The translations under genes were made by a program, and so were the position numbers. From contig NZ_CP025012.1 in NCBI RefSeq assembly GCF_002953715.1, positions 2,852,001-2,916,000 on the forward strand: 64,000 nt of DNA, read 5' to 3'. Shown here in pieces: positions 8,176-15,656 of the stretch. The stretch is from Rhizobium leguminosarum. GTDB lineage: Bacteria > Pseudomonadota > Alphaproteobacteria > Rhizobiales > Rhizobiaceae. Numbering within the stretch: the stretch's first letter is position 1; each line of letters starts with the position of its first letter. The notes under the pieces are model-generated. The model searched no databases. It was not told the origin of the DNA and was given only the letters and a program-made list of their open reading frames with translations.

Positions 8176-8325
8176 CCCTCTCCGCCCTCATTCCTGTGCT
8201 CGTCACAGGAATCCAGCCGCCGCGCGTCTGCGCGGTGAGTGACTTACGTCAGGAGAGAAGGGTCTTCTGCGCCCAAAGACTTGGGCGCACCGGATTCCTG
8301 TGACAAGCACAGGAATAAGGGAGAG
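8176..8325. repeat. RIME-like palindromic intergenic element
   Basis: Two inverted arms border the element. The left arm (8176-8214) contains ATTCCTGTG-CTC-GTCACAGGAAT and the right arm (8292-8325) contains ATTCCTGTGAC-AAG-CACAGGAAT followed by AAGGGAGAG. The outer CTCTCC / GGGAGAG also matches. A third hairpin, GCGCCC / GGGCGC, lies between them around 8269-8288. This is the architecture of the Rhizobium-specific intergenic mosaic elements. The remainder of the 333-bp gap between serB and the Deg protease gene (8034-8366) holds no gene that I can see. Confidence 0.7.
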
Positions 8326-8366
8326 TTGGAGACCACAGCGGCAAATTCACTGCCGCCGTAGCTCCC

Positions 8367-10097
8367 TTATTCCATCGGCACAGCCACGAACCGCAGATCG
8401 CCATTCGCCGATGCGATCATCAGCTGGGCGTTGCGGCGGCCTTCCTGTTTCAGCGCCTGCACCTTGGCGGCGACGGCATCCGGTGACTTCATGAACTCCT
8501 GCGCCACCTCGACGATCACATCGCCGGGCTTCAGCCCCTTTTCGGCCGAGGCGGAGCCGGGCGTCACCTCTGTCACGACGACGCCGTCGACGCTCTCGGC
8601 GATGCCGAAGGCCTTGCGCGTCTCAGCGCTCAAAAGCGACAGCGACAGCCCGAGCACGTTCTTCGGCGTTGCCGCATCCGGCGACACCTGGCCCTTATGC
8701 TGGTCGGGCGTACCCGGTGCGGGTTGGGCCTGATCGCCGGTGTCAGGCTGGTCCATGTCGTTGTTCTCGCCGGGATCCGGTGTGATGACGCCGTCATCCT
8801 GCGAGCCATCAGGCGCCGCATCGTCGGATGCAGCCGCCTGGTCGCTGTCCTCAAGCCGGCCAAGCTTCACCTTGACGGTCTGCTCCTTGCCGTCGCGCAG
8901 CACCACCACGTCGACTTCCTTGCCGACCGTGCTTTCCGCCACGACACGCGGCAGGTCGCGCATTTCGCTGACGGTCTTGCCGTCGAATTTCAAAATGACG
9001 TCGCCCGCCTTGATCGAGCCGTCATCAACCGGTCCACCCTTGATGACGCCGGCGACCAGCGCTCCCTTTGCAGTGTCGAGCCCGAGGCTGTCGGCGATAT
9101 CGTCTGTCACCGGCTGGATGCGCACGCCGAGCCAGCCGCGCCGCGTCTCGCCATATTCGCGCAGCTGATCGACGACGCCGGAAGCAAGCTCCGACGGCAC
9201 CGAGAAGCCGATGCCAATCGAGCCGCCGCTCGGCGAAATGATCGCCGTGTTGATGCCGATCACTTCACCCTTCATGTTGAAGAGCGGGCCGCCGGAATTG
9301 CCTTTGTTGATCGCCGCATCCGTCTGAATGAAGTTGTCGTAGGGGCCGGCATTGATGTTGCGGCCGCGCCCGGAAATGATGCCGACCGTCACCGAACCGC
9401 CGAAGCCGAACGGATTGCCGATCGCCATCACCCAGTCGCCGATGCGCATCGTGCTGGAATCGCCGAATTTCACGGATTTTAGCGGTGCCTTCGGCTCAAC
9501 CTTCAGCACCGAAAGATCGGTCTTCGTATCGGTGCCGATCAGCTTCGCCTTAAGCTTCGAACCATTGGCGAAATTGATCTCGATGTCGTCGGCGCCCTCG
9601 ATCACATGGTTATTGGTGACGATATAGCCGGCAGGATCAATAACGAAGCCGGAGCCGAGCGAGCTGACATTGTGGTTGCCGCCCTTGTTGCCCTGCTGCT
9701 TGTTGAAGAAATCGTTGAAGAATTCCTGGAAAGGCGACCCGTCGGGCGCGCGCGGCGCCGGGCCTGCGCCCTCATCGTCCTTCACATTCTGCGAGGTCGA
9801 GATGTTGACCACCGCGTCGAGCAACCCCTCGGCAAGGTCGGCGACCGAAGCCGGGCCGTTATTGGGCACGACGGCCTGGGTCGGGGCGGCCTGCTGCGGT
9901 GCGGCGGGTGCGGCAGGCGTAGGAGCGGGAGCAGCCGTTTCCGGAGTAGCCGGAGCGGGCGCGGCAACCCCGGGCGCTGTCGTCTCAGCTGCGGTTTGGG
10001 CGTACGCGACCCCGTTCATGCCGGCATGCGCAAGAATTGCAGCGCTGGCCATAAGCGCGAGCGTTCGTCTGAAGGGCGAGCGAATCGTGGGGGCCAT
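8367..10097 (-). CDS. Periplasmic HtrA/Deg family serine protease (Do-like)
   Basis: This 576-residue envelope protease and chaperone degrades misfolded periplasmic proteins. It has an N-terminal signal peptide (about residues 1-34, ending AYAQT), then a ~45-residue Ala/Pro-rich linker. The trypsin-like domain carries the catalytic triad H164 (TNNHVIEG), D194 (KTDLSVLKV) and S268 (NKGNSGGPLF). Two PDZ domains follow, with an acidic Asp/Gln/Pro-rich insert between them (around 420-470). The ATG at 10097 is chosen, with GAGG seven bases upstream. It lies downstream of hflK-hflC, a recurring alphaproteobacterial arrangement, but a terminator after hflC suggests its own promoter. Confidence 0.93.
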   Translation of the reverse strand: MAPTIRSPFRRTLALMASAAILAHAGMNGVAYAQTAAETTAPGVAAPAPATPETAAPAPTPAAPAAPQQAAPTQAVVPNNGPASVADLAEGLLDAVVNISTSQNVKDDEGAGPAPRAPDGSPFQEFFNDFFNKQQGNKGGNHNVSSLGSGFVIDPAGYIVTNNHVIEGADDIEINFANGSKLKAKLIGTDTKTDLSVLKVEPKAPLKSVKFGDSSTMRIGDWVMAIGNPFGFGGSVTVGIISGRGRNINAGPYDNFIQTDAAINKGNSGGPLFNMKGEVIGINTAIISPSGGSIGIGFSVPSELASGVVDQLREYGETRRGWLGVRIQPVTDDIADSLGLDTAKGALVAGVIKGGPVDDGSIKAGDVILKFDGKTVSEMRDLPRVVAESTVGKEVDVVVLRDGKEQTVKVKLGRLEDSDQAAASDDAAPDGSQDDGVITPDPGENNDMDQPDTGDQAQPAPGTPDQHKGQVSPDAATPKNVLGLSLSLLSAETRKAFGIAESVDGVVVTEVTPGSASAEKGLKPGDVIVEVAQEFMKSPDAVAAKVQALKQEGRRNAQLMIASANGDLRFVAVPME

Positions 10098-10237
10098 CAA
10101 GCTTCCTCATAAGGGGTACATGCGCACATTGAGCACCAGCATAAGGCGGAATGATGGAGGGCGAAATCACCTTTTCGCGAAATCCCCGTGCAATGTGACG
10201 TGCCCTCGCAAAAGCCTAATTATCGCGACCATTCCAC

Positions 10238-10269
10238 GAAAAAAGGGCCGGCACTCGGGCCGGCCCTTT
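10238..10269 (-). terminator. Terminator after hflC
   Basis: The perfect stem GGGCCGGC / GCCGGCCC (10245-10252 and 10259-10266, 6-nt loop) is followed on the minus strand by six T (10244-10239). It separates hflC from the downstream protease gene. Confidence 0.85.
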
Positions 10270-10295
10270 CAGTATTATCGGGGGTATCCCCTACT

Positions 10296-11252
10296 TCAAT
10301 TCGTCGGCTGGGCAGGTGCCCCAGGCGCTGCCGGAGCCGGTACTGCCGGGCTTGCTGGCGACGGATGCAGGGTGCCGGCGGCATTGTCGAAATAGCGGAA
10401 AAATTCCGAATTCGGCGACAGCACCAGCGTCGTGTCCTGCGACGAGAGAGCGGAGGAATAGGCCGCCATCGAGCGGTAGAACTCGAAGAAGGCTGGATCC
10501 TTGCTGAAGACCTCGGCGAAGACGCGGTTACGTTCCGCATCGCCCTGGCCTCGAAGGATTTCCGCATCGCGCTGCGCGCCTGCGGTGAGCTCGACAACCT
10601 GACGGTCGGCGACGGCTCGGCGCCTCTGGCCTTCCTCATTACCCTCGGCACGGATGCGCTCGGCCTCGGCAAGGCGTTCCGAACGCATGGCATTATAGGT
10701 GTTCGGCGCAACCTCCGGCGAAAGGTCTGTGCGGCGGATGCGAACGTCGTCTATATGCAGGCCGAGATTTTCGGCATCTGTGCGCAGATCGTCGCGAATC
10801 TCCAGCATCATCGCGACACGCTCTTCCGAGAGCGCCGCATTGTAGTCACGCAGACCGTAGACGCGGCGAAGCGATGAATCGAGCTGCGCTCTCAACCGCG
10901 CTTCCGCAGCTTCGCGATCGCCCGATACCGTTTCGCGGAAACGGCGGACATCCGAGATGTTGTAGATCACGAAGGCATCGACGTCGAAGGTCTGGCCGTC
11001 CTGGACCTGAACCCGGATATTGTCGAGATCGAGCCTCAGCGCCTGCTTTTCGACCAGCTGAACGCGGTCGGCATCCATGAAGCCGAAGGGCAGCTTGAAA
11101 TAAATGCCAGGCTCGGTCTTGACCGACTGGATCTGGCCGAAACGGACGACAATGGCCTGCTCACGTGCATTCACCACGAAGATGGACGAATAGAGCCCGA
11201 CCAAAACGATGGCGAGGATGAGAAGAATGATGGGAAGTCTGTTCGATGTCAT
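10296..11252 (-). CDS. hflC: HflC, SPFH-domain modulator of FtsH protease
   Basis: This 318-residue bitopic inner-membrane protein has an N-terminal anchor (about residues 6-26, LPIILLILAIVLVGLYSSIF) and a periplasmic SPFH/band-7 domain starting at VNAREQAIVVRFGQIQSV. A long helical region typical of HflC follows, including LSEERVAMMLEIRDDLR and AEAERIRAEG, and then an Ala/Pro-rich tail. HflC and HflK form a cage around the FtsH protease and control its access to membrane substrates. The gene starts 3 bp after hflK stops, so the two are translationally coupled. A strong terminator follows. Confidence 0.95.
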   Translation of the reverse strand: MTSNRLPIILLILAIVLVGLYSSIFVVNAREQAIVVRFGQIQSVKTEPGIYFKLPFGFMDADRVQLVEKQALRLDLDNIRVQVQDGQTFDVDAFVIYNISDVRRFRETVSGDREAAEARLRAQLDSSLRRVYGLRDYNAALSEERVAMMLEIRDDLRTDAENLGLHIDDVRIRRTDLSPEVAPNTYNAMRSERLAEAERIRAEGNEEGQRRRAVADRQVVELTAGAQRDAEILRGQGDAERNRVFAEVFSKDPAFFEFYRSMAAYSSALSSQDTTLVLSPNSEFFRYFDNAAGTLHPSPASPAVPAPAAPGAPAQPTN

Positions 11253-11255
11253 GAC

Positions 11256-12338
11256 TCAACCTCCCTGCTGCGCCGGTTTGCCGAGCTCATTGAGCGGCAG
11301 ATAGGGCAGGACGCCCTGCTTCTCGTCGATGATGACCTTCCGGGAATTCTTCAGCACCTGCTCCATCGTTTCCAGGTACAACCGCTTGCGGGTCACGTCG
11401 GGCGCCTTGGAATATTCGTCGTTGATCGCCGTGAACCGCTGCGCTTCACCTTCCGCTTCCTTCACGACACGGTCCTTGTAGGCGGCTGCATCTTCACGGA
11501 TTCGCGCCGCATCGCCTCGCGCCTGGCCGAGCTTCTGGTTGGTATAGCGATTGGCCTCTTCGATCGTGCTATCGCGGTCACGGCCGGCACGCTGCACTTC
11601 TTCGAAAGCATCGGCGACTTCCCGCGGCGGCGCCACGTTCTGGATCGTCACGCCGGTGACGGTCACGCCCGCGCCGTAGCGGTTCATCGTGTCCTGCAGG
11701 ATATTGAGCACATCCACTTCGATCGGCTGGCGATTGCTGCGGAAGGCGTCCTGCGCCGGACGCCGGCCGACGATTTCACGCATCGCACTGTCGGAAACCT
11801 GCTGCAGCGTCTCTGCCGGATTTTCGACGTTGAAGAGATAGGCCTTCGGATCGCTGACGGTGTAGAAGACAGCGAACTGCACGTTGATAACGCTCTTGTC
11901 GCTGGACAGCATCAGGCCGTTCGAAGACGATGCCGAAGTCGCCCCGATGTTCAATTGCTGTACGGTCACCTTGACCGTCTCCACGGTCTCCATCGGCCAC
12001 AGGTGGAAATGCAGGCCCGGCATCGAAATCTCGTCCTTCGGCTTGCCGAACCGCAGTTCGACGCCGCGTTCGTCCGGCTGCACGACATAGATGCACTGGA
12101 TCAGCCAGAAGACGGCGACGATCGCCGCGACGATCACTGCCACGCCGCCATTGAAGCCGCCGGGAATGATGTTGCGCAGTTGGTCCTGGCCGCGCCGGAT
12201 GATATCTTCCAGATCAGGCGGTCCGCCCTTGCCGCCGCCACCGCGCGGCCGGTTCGGCCCCTGTCCCCATGGTCCCTGATTATTACCGCCGCCGCCGCCC
12301 CAAGGGCCGCCGCCGCCATTCTGATTGCTCCAGGGCAT
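11256..12338 (-). CDS. hflK: HflK, SPFH-domain modulator of FtsH protease
   Basis: This 360-residue partner of HflC begins with a cytoplasmic Gly/Asn/Pro-rich tail (MPWSNQNGGGGPWGGGGGNN) typical of HflK. A single membrane segment lies around residues 60-80 (VAVIVAAIVAVFWLIQCIYV), then the SPFH domain (VQPDERGVELRFGKP). The helical region contains VQRAGRDRDSTIEEANRY. The start is set at the ATG at 12338, with GAGG six bases upstream, rather than at the in-frame ATG 34 codons earlier, because the Gly-rich tail is the normal N-terminus. A good promoter lies 75-100 bp upstream. Confidence 0.95.
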   Translation of the reverse strand: MPWSNQNGGGGPWGGGGGNNQGPWGQGPNRPRGGGGKGGPPDLEDIIRRGQDQLRNIIPGGFNGGVAVIVAAIVAVFWLIQCIYVVQPDERGVELRFGKPKDEISMPGLHFHLWPMETVETVKVTVQQLNIGATSASSSNGLMLSSDKSVINVQFAVFYTVSDPKAYLFNVENPAETLQQVSDSAMREIVGRRPAQDAFRSNRQPIEVDVLNILQDTMNRYGAGVTVTGVTIQNVAPPREVADAFEEVQRAGRDRDSTIEEANRYTNQKLGQARGDAARIREDAAAYKDRVVKEAEGEAQRFTAINDEYSKAPDVTRKRLYLETMEQVLKNSRKVIIDEKQGVLPYLPLNELGKPAQQGG

Positions 12339-12411
12339 CAAAACCTCGTTGTTCGTTAAGTCTCGACGCATCCGAAACCGTGGGGGCTGACCGGCGGACG
12401 CGTTGGTGACC

Positions 12412-12440
12412 GTTATAGGTATCGCCGCATCGGCTTTCAA
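12412..12440 (-). promoter_or_regulatory. Sigma70-type promoter upstream of hflK
   Basis: On the minus strand TTGAAA (12435-12440) and TATAAC (12412-12417) are separated by exactly 17 bp. The start point would fall near 12405, giving a leader of roughly 65 nt before the hflK ATG. hflKC can thus be transcribed independently of thyA-folA. Confidence 0.65.
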
Positions 12441-12486
12441 CGCAGCGTGAGAAACTTGGTCAATTTAATTGGAAAATAGTTCATTT

Positions 12487-13005
12487 TCAGGCGTGACGGC
12501 GTTCGTAGACGACGAAACGCGTGGGATAGCTGTCCTTTTCGCCGGCCGGAACCGCGATCGCCTCCCCCGCCTGCCAGATATCGGGATCGATCGCGGGAAA
12601 CGCCGCGTCTCCGTCGAGATCGGCCTCGACATGCGTGATGCACATCCGGTCGGCAAGGCCGATCGCCTGGACATAGACCTGCCCGCCGCCGATAATGCAG
12701 ATCTCGTCGACGCCGGTTTCGAGCGCCAGCCTGTCGACTGCCGTCATCGCCTCGGGCAGCGAATGGGCCATGGAGACATCAGGATGGTCTATCGCCGCCT
12801 GCCGCGAGATGACGACGTTCGGCCGTCCCGGCAGCGGCTTGCCGATCGAATCGTAGGTCTTGCGGCCCATCACCACAGGCTTGCCCAATGTCAGCGCCTT
12901 GAAGCGTTTGAGATCGCTCGAAAGCCGCCACGGCATGTCACCGTCACGGCCGATAATGCCGTTGCGAGCAACGGCGGCGATAATGGTCCTGCGGATCTCG
13001 GCCAT
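12487..13005 (-). CDS. folA: Dihydrofolate reductase
   Basis: FolA reduces dihydrofolate to tetrahydrofolate with NADPH. The 172-residue protein has the family landmarks AAVARNGIIGRDGDMPW (substrate pocket, with Asp in the DMPWR context), then VVMGRKTYDSIGKPLPGRPN (NADPH binding) and ICIIGGGQVY. The start is the ATG at 13005 (MAEIRRT), with AGGAT six bases upstream; an in-frame ATG fifteen codons earlier would overlap thyA. It lies 13 bp downstream of thyA and is certainly cotranscribed with it, recycling the dihydrofolate that ThyA makes. Confidence 0.95.
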   Translation of the reverse strand: MAEIRRTIIAAVARNGIIGRDGDMPWRLSSDLKRFKALTLGKPVVMGRKTYDSIGKPLPGRPNVVISRQAAIDHPDVSMAHSLPEAMTAVDRLALETGVDEICIIGGGQVYVQAIGLADRMCITHVEADLDGDAAFPAIDPDIWQAGEAIAVPAGEKDSYPTRFVVYERRHA

Positions 13006-13018
13006 GGAATATCCTGGA

Positions 13019-13813
13019 TCAGACGGCGATCGGCGCCTTGATGCTGGCATCGGCCTCGTAGCCGATCAGCTCGAAATCGTCGAAGGTGAAGCCGAAAATG
13101 TCCTTCACCTCAGGACTGATGCGCATGAACGGCAGCGGCTTCGGCCGGCGCGCAAGCTGCAGCTTCGCTTGGTCGAAATGGTTGTGATAGAGATGGGCGT
13201 CGCCGAGCGTGTGGACGAAATCGCCAGGCTTCAGTCCGGTCACCTGTGCCACCATCATCGTCAGTAGCGCGTAGGAAGCGATATTGAACGGCACGCCGAG
13301 GAAGATATCGGCCGAGCGCTGGTAGAGCTGGCAGGAAAGCTTGCCATCAGCCACATAGAACTGGAACAGGCAATGGCAGGGCGGCAGCGCCATTTCGTCC
13401 ACTTCGGCCGGATTCCAGGCCGAGACGATGTGGCGGCGCGAATTCGGATTATTGACGATGCCTTTGACGAGATTGGCGATCTGGTCGATATGGCCGCCGT
13501 CGGGCGCTGGCCATGAGCGCCACTGAGCGCCGTAAACGGGCCCGAGATCGCCGTTTTCATCGGCCCATTCGTCCCAGATCGAAACGCCGTTCTCCTTGAG
13601 ATAGCGGATATTCGTCTCGCCCTTCAGGAACCAGAGAAGCTCGTGGATGATCGAGCGCAGATGCAGCTTCTTCGTGGTGAGGACGGGGAAGCCCTCTTCC
13701 AGGTCGAAGCGCATCTGGTAGCCGAAGACCGAGCGTGTGCCGGTGCCGGTGCGGTCGCCCCGGTCGGAGCCCTTTTCCATCACATGATTCAAGAGATCGA
13801 GATATTGCTTCAT
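13019..13813 (-). CDS. thyA: Thymidylate synthase (ThyA type)
   Basis: ThyA methylates dUMP to dTMP using methylene-tetrahydrofolate. At 264 residues it is exactly the length of the E. coli enzyme. The nucleophile is C146 in [24 protein letters not shown] (near residue 20) is the phosphate-binding loop, and [11 protein letters not shown] contacts the nucleotide. It is the first gene of the thyA-folA pair. The region upstream holds the permuted ssrA on the opposite strand. Confidence 0.97.
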   Translation of the reverse strand: MKQYLDLLNHVMEKGSDRGDRTGTGTRSVFGYQMRFDLEEGFPVLTTKKLHLRSIIHELLWFLKGETNIRYLKENGVSIWDEWADENGDLGPVYGAQWRSWPAPDGGHIDQIANLVKGIVNNPNSRRHIVSAWNPAEVDEMALPPCHCLFQFYVADGKLSCQLYQRSADIFLGVPFNIASYALLTMMVAQVTGLKPGDFVHTLGDAHLYHNHFDQAKLQLARRPKPLPFMRISPEVKDIFGFTFDDFELIGYEADASIKAPIAV

Positions 13814-13961
13814 GTCGCGCTGATTCCGTTTTGGCTAATTTAAACCTTCGACAGCGGGAAACCAATCACCGCCGGGCATTTTCCTAATGTTTCTGATGGG
13901 TCGCATAACGCTTTTATGACGTTTGCCCTTTCCTTGGGCCGAGGAAACCACTATATCACCC

Positions 13962-14290
13962 ATGCCGGCTTTCGGGCCGGCTATGGCGATAAATGAGCGG
14001 TGTAATAAACCTATTGGACCCGGGGGCGGTACCCGGCGCCTCCACCAAAAACCGGCGGTCTCGAAGGCCGGCTTTTGATGGGGGCGAAACAGGATCGACA
14101 AGGGTGTAAAGATCGTCTTTTTGCTCGGCATTGTACCGCCGTTATCGGGCTAAAATTGTAGTTGCAAACGACAACTATGCGGAAGCTCGTCTCGCTGCTT
14201 AATCGCGGTGTGACACTTCAATCAAAGTCCTAGTGGTTCGCACCTCTAGGCGGGGTCCGAAGGCACCTGGCAACAGAAGCCTTCACCTTC
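13962..14290 (+). ncRNA. ssrA: Circularly permuted two-piece tmRNA
   Basis: tmRNA rescues stalled ribosomes by adding a degradation tag. Here the order is reversed as in other alphaproteobacteria. The acceptor piece comes first and ends CGCCTCC-ACCA (14037-14047), with T arm CCGGG / CCCGG (14020-14036). A 32-bp spacer follows, to be removed. The coding piece then starts GGGGGCG (14080-14086), which pairs with CGCCTCC to make the acceptor stem. The resume codon GCA is at 14164 and the tag reads ANDNYAEARLAA, stop 14200-14202. A 5' hairpin GCCGGC / GCCGGC (13964-13981) probably begins the precursor. The outer ends are approximate; no obvious terminator follows. The adaptor gene sspB lies directly downstream. 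Confidence 0.93.
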
Positions 14291-14414
14291 TCCCTGCCGC
14301 CGAAATCATGTATGCTGCTTAAAAACGTGACTCGGCTCCGGTCTTTCCCAAGGCGCCCGGACGTGGCATACAACCTTGTGAAAAGACTCCGAACCGACGA
14401 AAGACAGGAAAAGC

Positions 14415-14930
14415 ATGGGGCAGGATCATATCCGCTACGACATTCTGGCACAGGATGCACTTCGCGGCGTCATCCGCAAGGTATTGGCGGAAGTCGCAGC
14501 CACGGGCCGCCTGCCCGGTGATCATCACTTCTTCATCACCTTCCTCACGGGCGCGACCGGCGTGCGCATCTCCCAGCACCTGAAGTCGAAATACCCCGAG
14601 CAGATGACTATCGTCATCCAGCACCAGTTCTGGGACATGAAGATCACCGAGACGCATTTCGAGATCGGTCTTTCCTTCTCAGACGTTCCGGAAAAGCTGG
14701 TCATCCCATTCAATGCGATCCGCGGCTTCTACGATCCCTCCGTCAACTTCGAGCTCGAATTCGACGTGCCGCTCGCCGATGGCGAGGAATTGCCGTCCGG
14801 TGAAATCACCGCCTATCCGGTGGATGCGGCTGGAAAGCCCGATGACGCCGCGGGCGCAAAACCCGCCGACGGCGAGGAGAAAAAACCGGGCTCCGTCGTG
14901 TCGCTCGACTCCTTCCGCAAGAAACAGTGA
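14415..14930 (+). CDS. sspB: SspB-family ClpXP adaptor (alphaproteobacterial type)
   Basis: SspB binds the ssrA degradation tag and delivers tagged proteins to ClpXP. This 171-residue protein carries the compact SspB fold over residues ~5-130, with HHFFITFLTGATGVRIS and IVIQHQFWDMKITETHFEIG as typical strands, and IPFNAIRGFYDPSVNFELEF near the domain end. A flexible acidic Ala/Asp/Lys-rich linker and a short C-terminal tail VVSLDSFRKKQ follow. In SspB proteins the tail is the part that tethers to the ClpX zinc-binding domain. It lies ~125 bp downstream of the tmRNA that encodes its ligand, a striking linkage. A terminator follows at once. Confidence 0.88.
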   Translation: MGQDHIRYDILAQDALRGVIRKVLAEVAATGRLPGDHHFFITFLTGATGVRISQHLKSKYPEQMTIVIQHQFWDMKITETHFEIGLSFSDVPEKLVIPFNAIRGFYDPSVNFELEFDVPLADGEELPSGEITAYPVDAAGKPDDAAGAKPADGEEKKPGSVVSLDSFRKKQ

Positions 14931-14934
14931 TTTG

Positions 14935-14958
14935 AAGGGAGGCCGAGCCTCCCTTTTT
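14935..14958 (+). terminator. Terminator after sspB
   Basis: The perfect stem GGGAGGC / GCCTCCC (14937-14943 and 14947-14953, loop CGA) is followed by five T. It separates sspB from the DUF4169 gene, which starts 23 bp downstream. Confidence 0.85.
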
Positions 14959-14980
14959 CATAGGGAATTCAGGCAAACGC

Positions 14981-15175
14981 ATGAGCGCCGAAATCATCAA
15001 TCTGCGCCAGTTCCGCAAGAAGCAGGCTCGCTCCGAAAAGGAAAAGCAGGCCGAACAGAACCGCATCTCCTTCGGCCGCGCCAAGGCCGAAAAGCAACTG
15101 ACCCGCAGCCTGAACGACAAGGCCGAGAAGGCCCATCGCGACGGCCGGATCGAGACCGATGACGACGGCGCGTGA
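14981..15175 (+). CDS. DUF4169 family small basic protein
   Basis: This 64-residue protein is highly charged and probably helical (SEKEKQAEQNRISFGRAKAE, then KQLTRSLNDKAEKAHRDGR). It resembles the alphaproteobacterial DUF4169 family, whose function is unknown. Its N-terminus, EIINLRQFRKKQ, is strikingly like the C-terminal tail of the upstream SspB (VVSLDSFRKKQ). In related genomes this kind of gene sits between sspB and a ribbon-helix-helix gene, as here. The start at 14981 has only a weak AGG about ten bases upstream. A role connected to ClpX or to tagging is inference from the motif and context. Confidence 0.75.
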   Translation: MSAEIINLRQFRKKQARSEKEKQAEQNRISFGRAKAEKQLTRSLNDKAEKAHRDGRIETDDDGA

Positions 15176-15326
15176 GGGTTTCACGCAAAGCTTGAAATGC
15201 CGGAATGGATTCTGCGATCAGCCACTTGCGCGGTTTCCCTGAATCGATCTGCCAATCCACGCATGATTTGACACAATGTCCTGAGCGCGTCCTCGCGGCG
15301 CTCTAACCGGGATGTGAAGGCGCTCC

Positions 15327-15551
15327 ATGATCCGCAAGCATTCGGCGACATTGCACGGTCATCGCACCAGTTTCTCGCTTGAAGACGAGTTCTGGGCCGA
15401 GCTGAAGATGATTGCCGCAGGCCGTTCGATACCACTCGCCGCCCTGATCTCCGAAATCGACGACCACCGCCCGCCGGATAGCAACCTGTCCTCGGCGCTG
15501 CGCTTGCATGTGCTTTCCTGGCTGAAGGCCGGCGGCGACCGCCGGCCGTGA
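15327..15551 (+). CDS. Ribbon-helix-helix domain protein
   Basis: This 74-residue protein has a ribbon-like strand (HRTSFSLEDEFWAELKMIAA) followed by a two-helix unit (GRSIPLAALISEID; SALRLHVLSWLKA), the layout of RHH_4-type proteins often encoded next to DUF4169. RHH proteins usually bind DNA as dimers through the ribbon. The start at 15327 has GAAGG seven bases upstream. No cognate toxin is adjacent, so an antitoxin role is not supported. Target unknown. Confidence 0.75.
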   Translation: MIRKHSATLHGHRTSFSLEDEFWAELKMIAAGRSIPLAALISEIDDHRPPDSNLSSALRLHVLSWLKAGGDRRP

Positions 15552-15560
15552 CCCGGGCCT

Positions 15561-15655
15561 GATGCATGTTTCACAAATCCGCGGGGCGATTTGGGACGCA
15601 AAGTCAATGAAAACAAAGATCTGAAGCGCCTTGCATGAATCAAATTCTATGCAAT
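15561..15655. repeat. Dispersed rhizobial repeat, family A (diverged copy)
   Basis: GATGCATGTTTCACAAATCC leads into a GGGGCGATTTGGGACG half, an A-rich middle (GAAAACAAAGATCTGAAGCG) and a right end TTGCATGAATCAAATTCTAT. The same order and wording recur at 23175, 24520 and 50177. The element abuts the stop codon of the AsmA-like gene (15657). Confidence 0.7.
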
Positions 15656-15656
15656 C

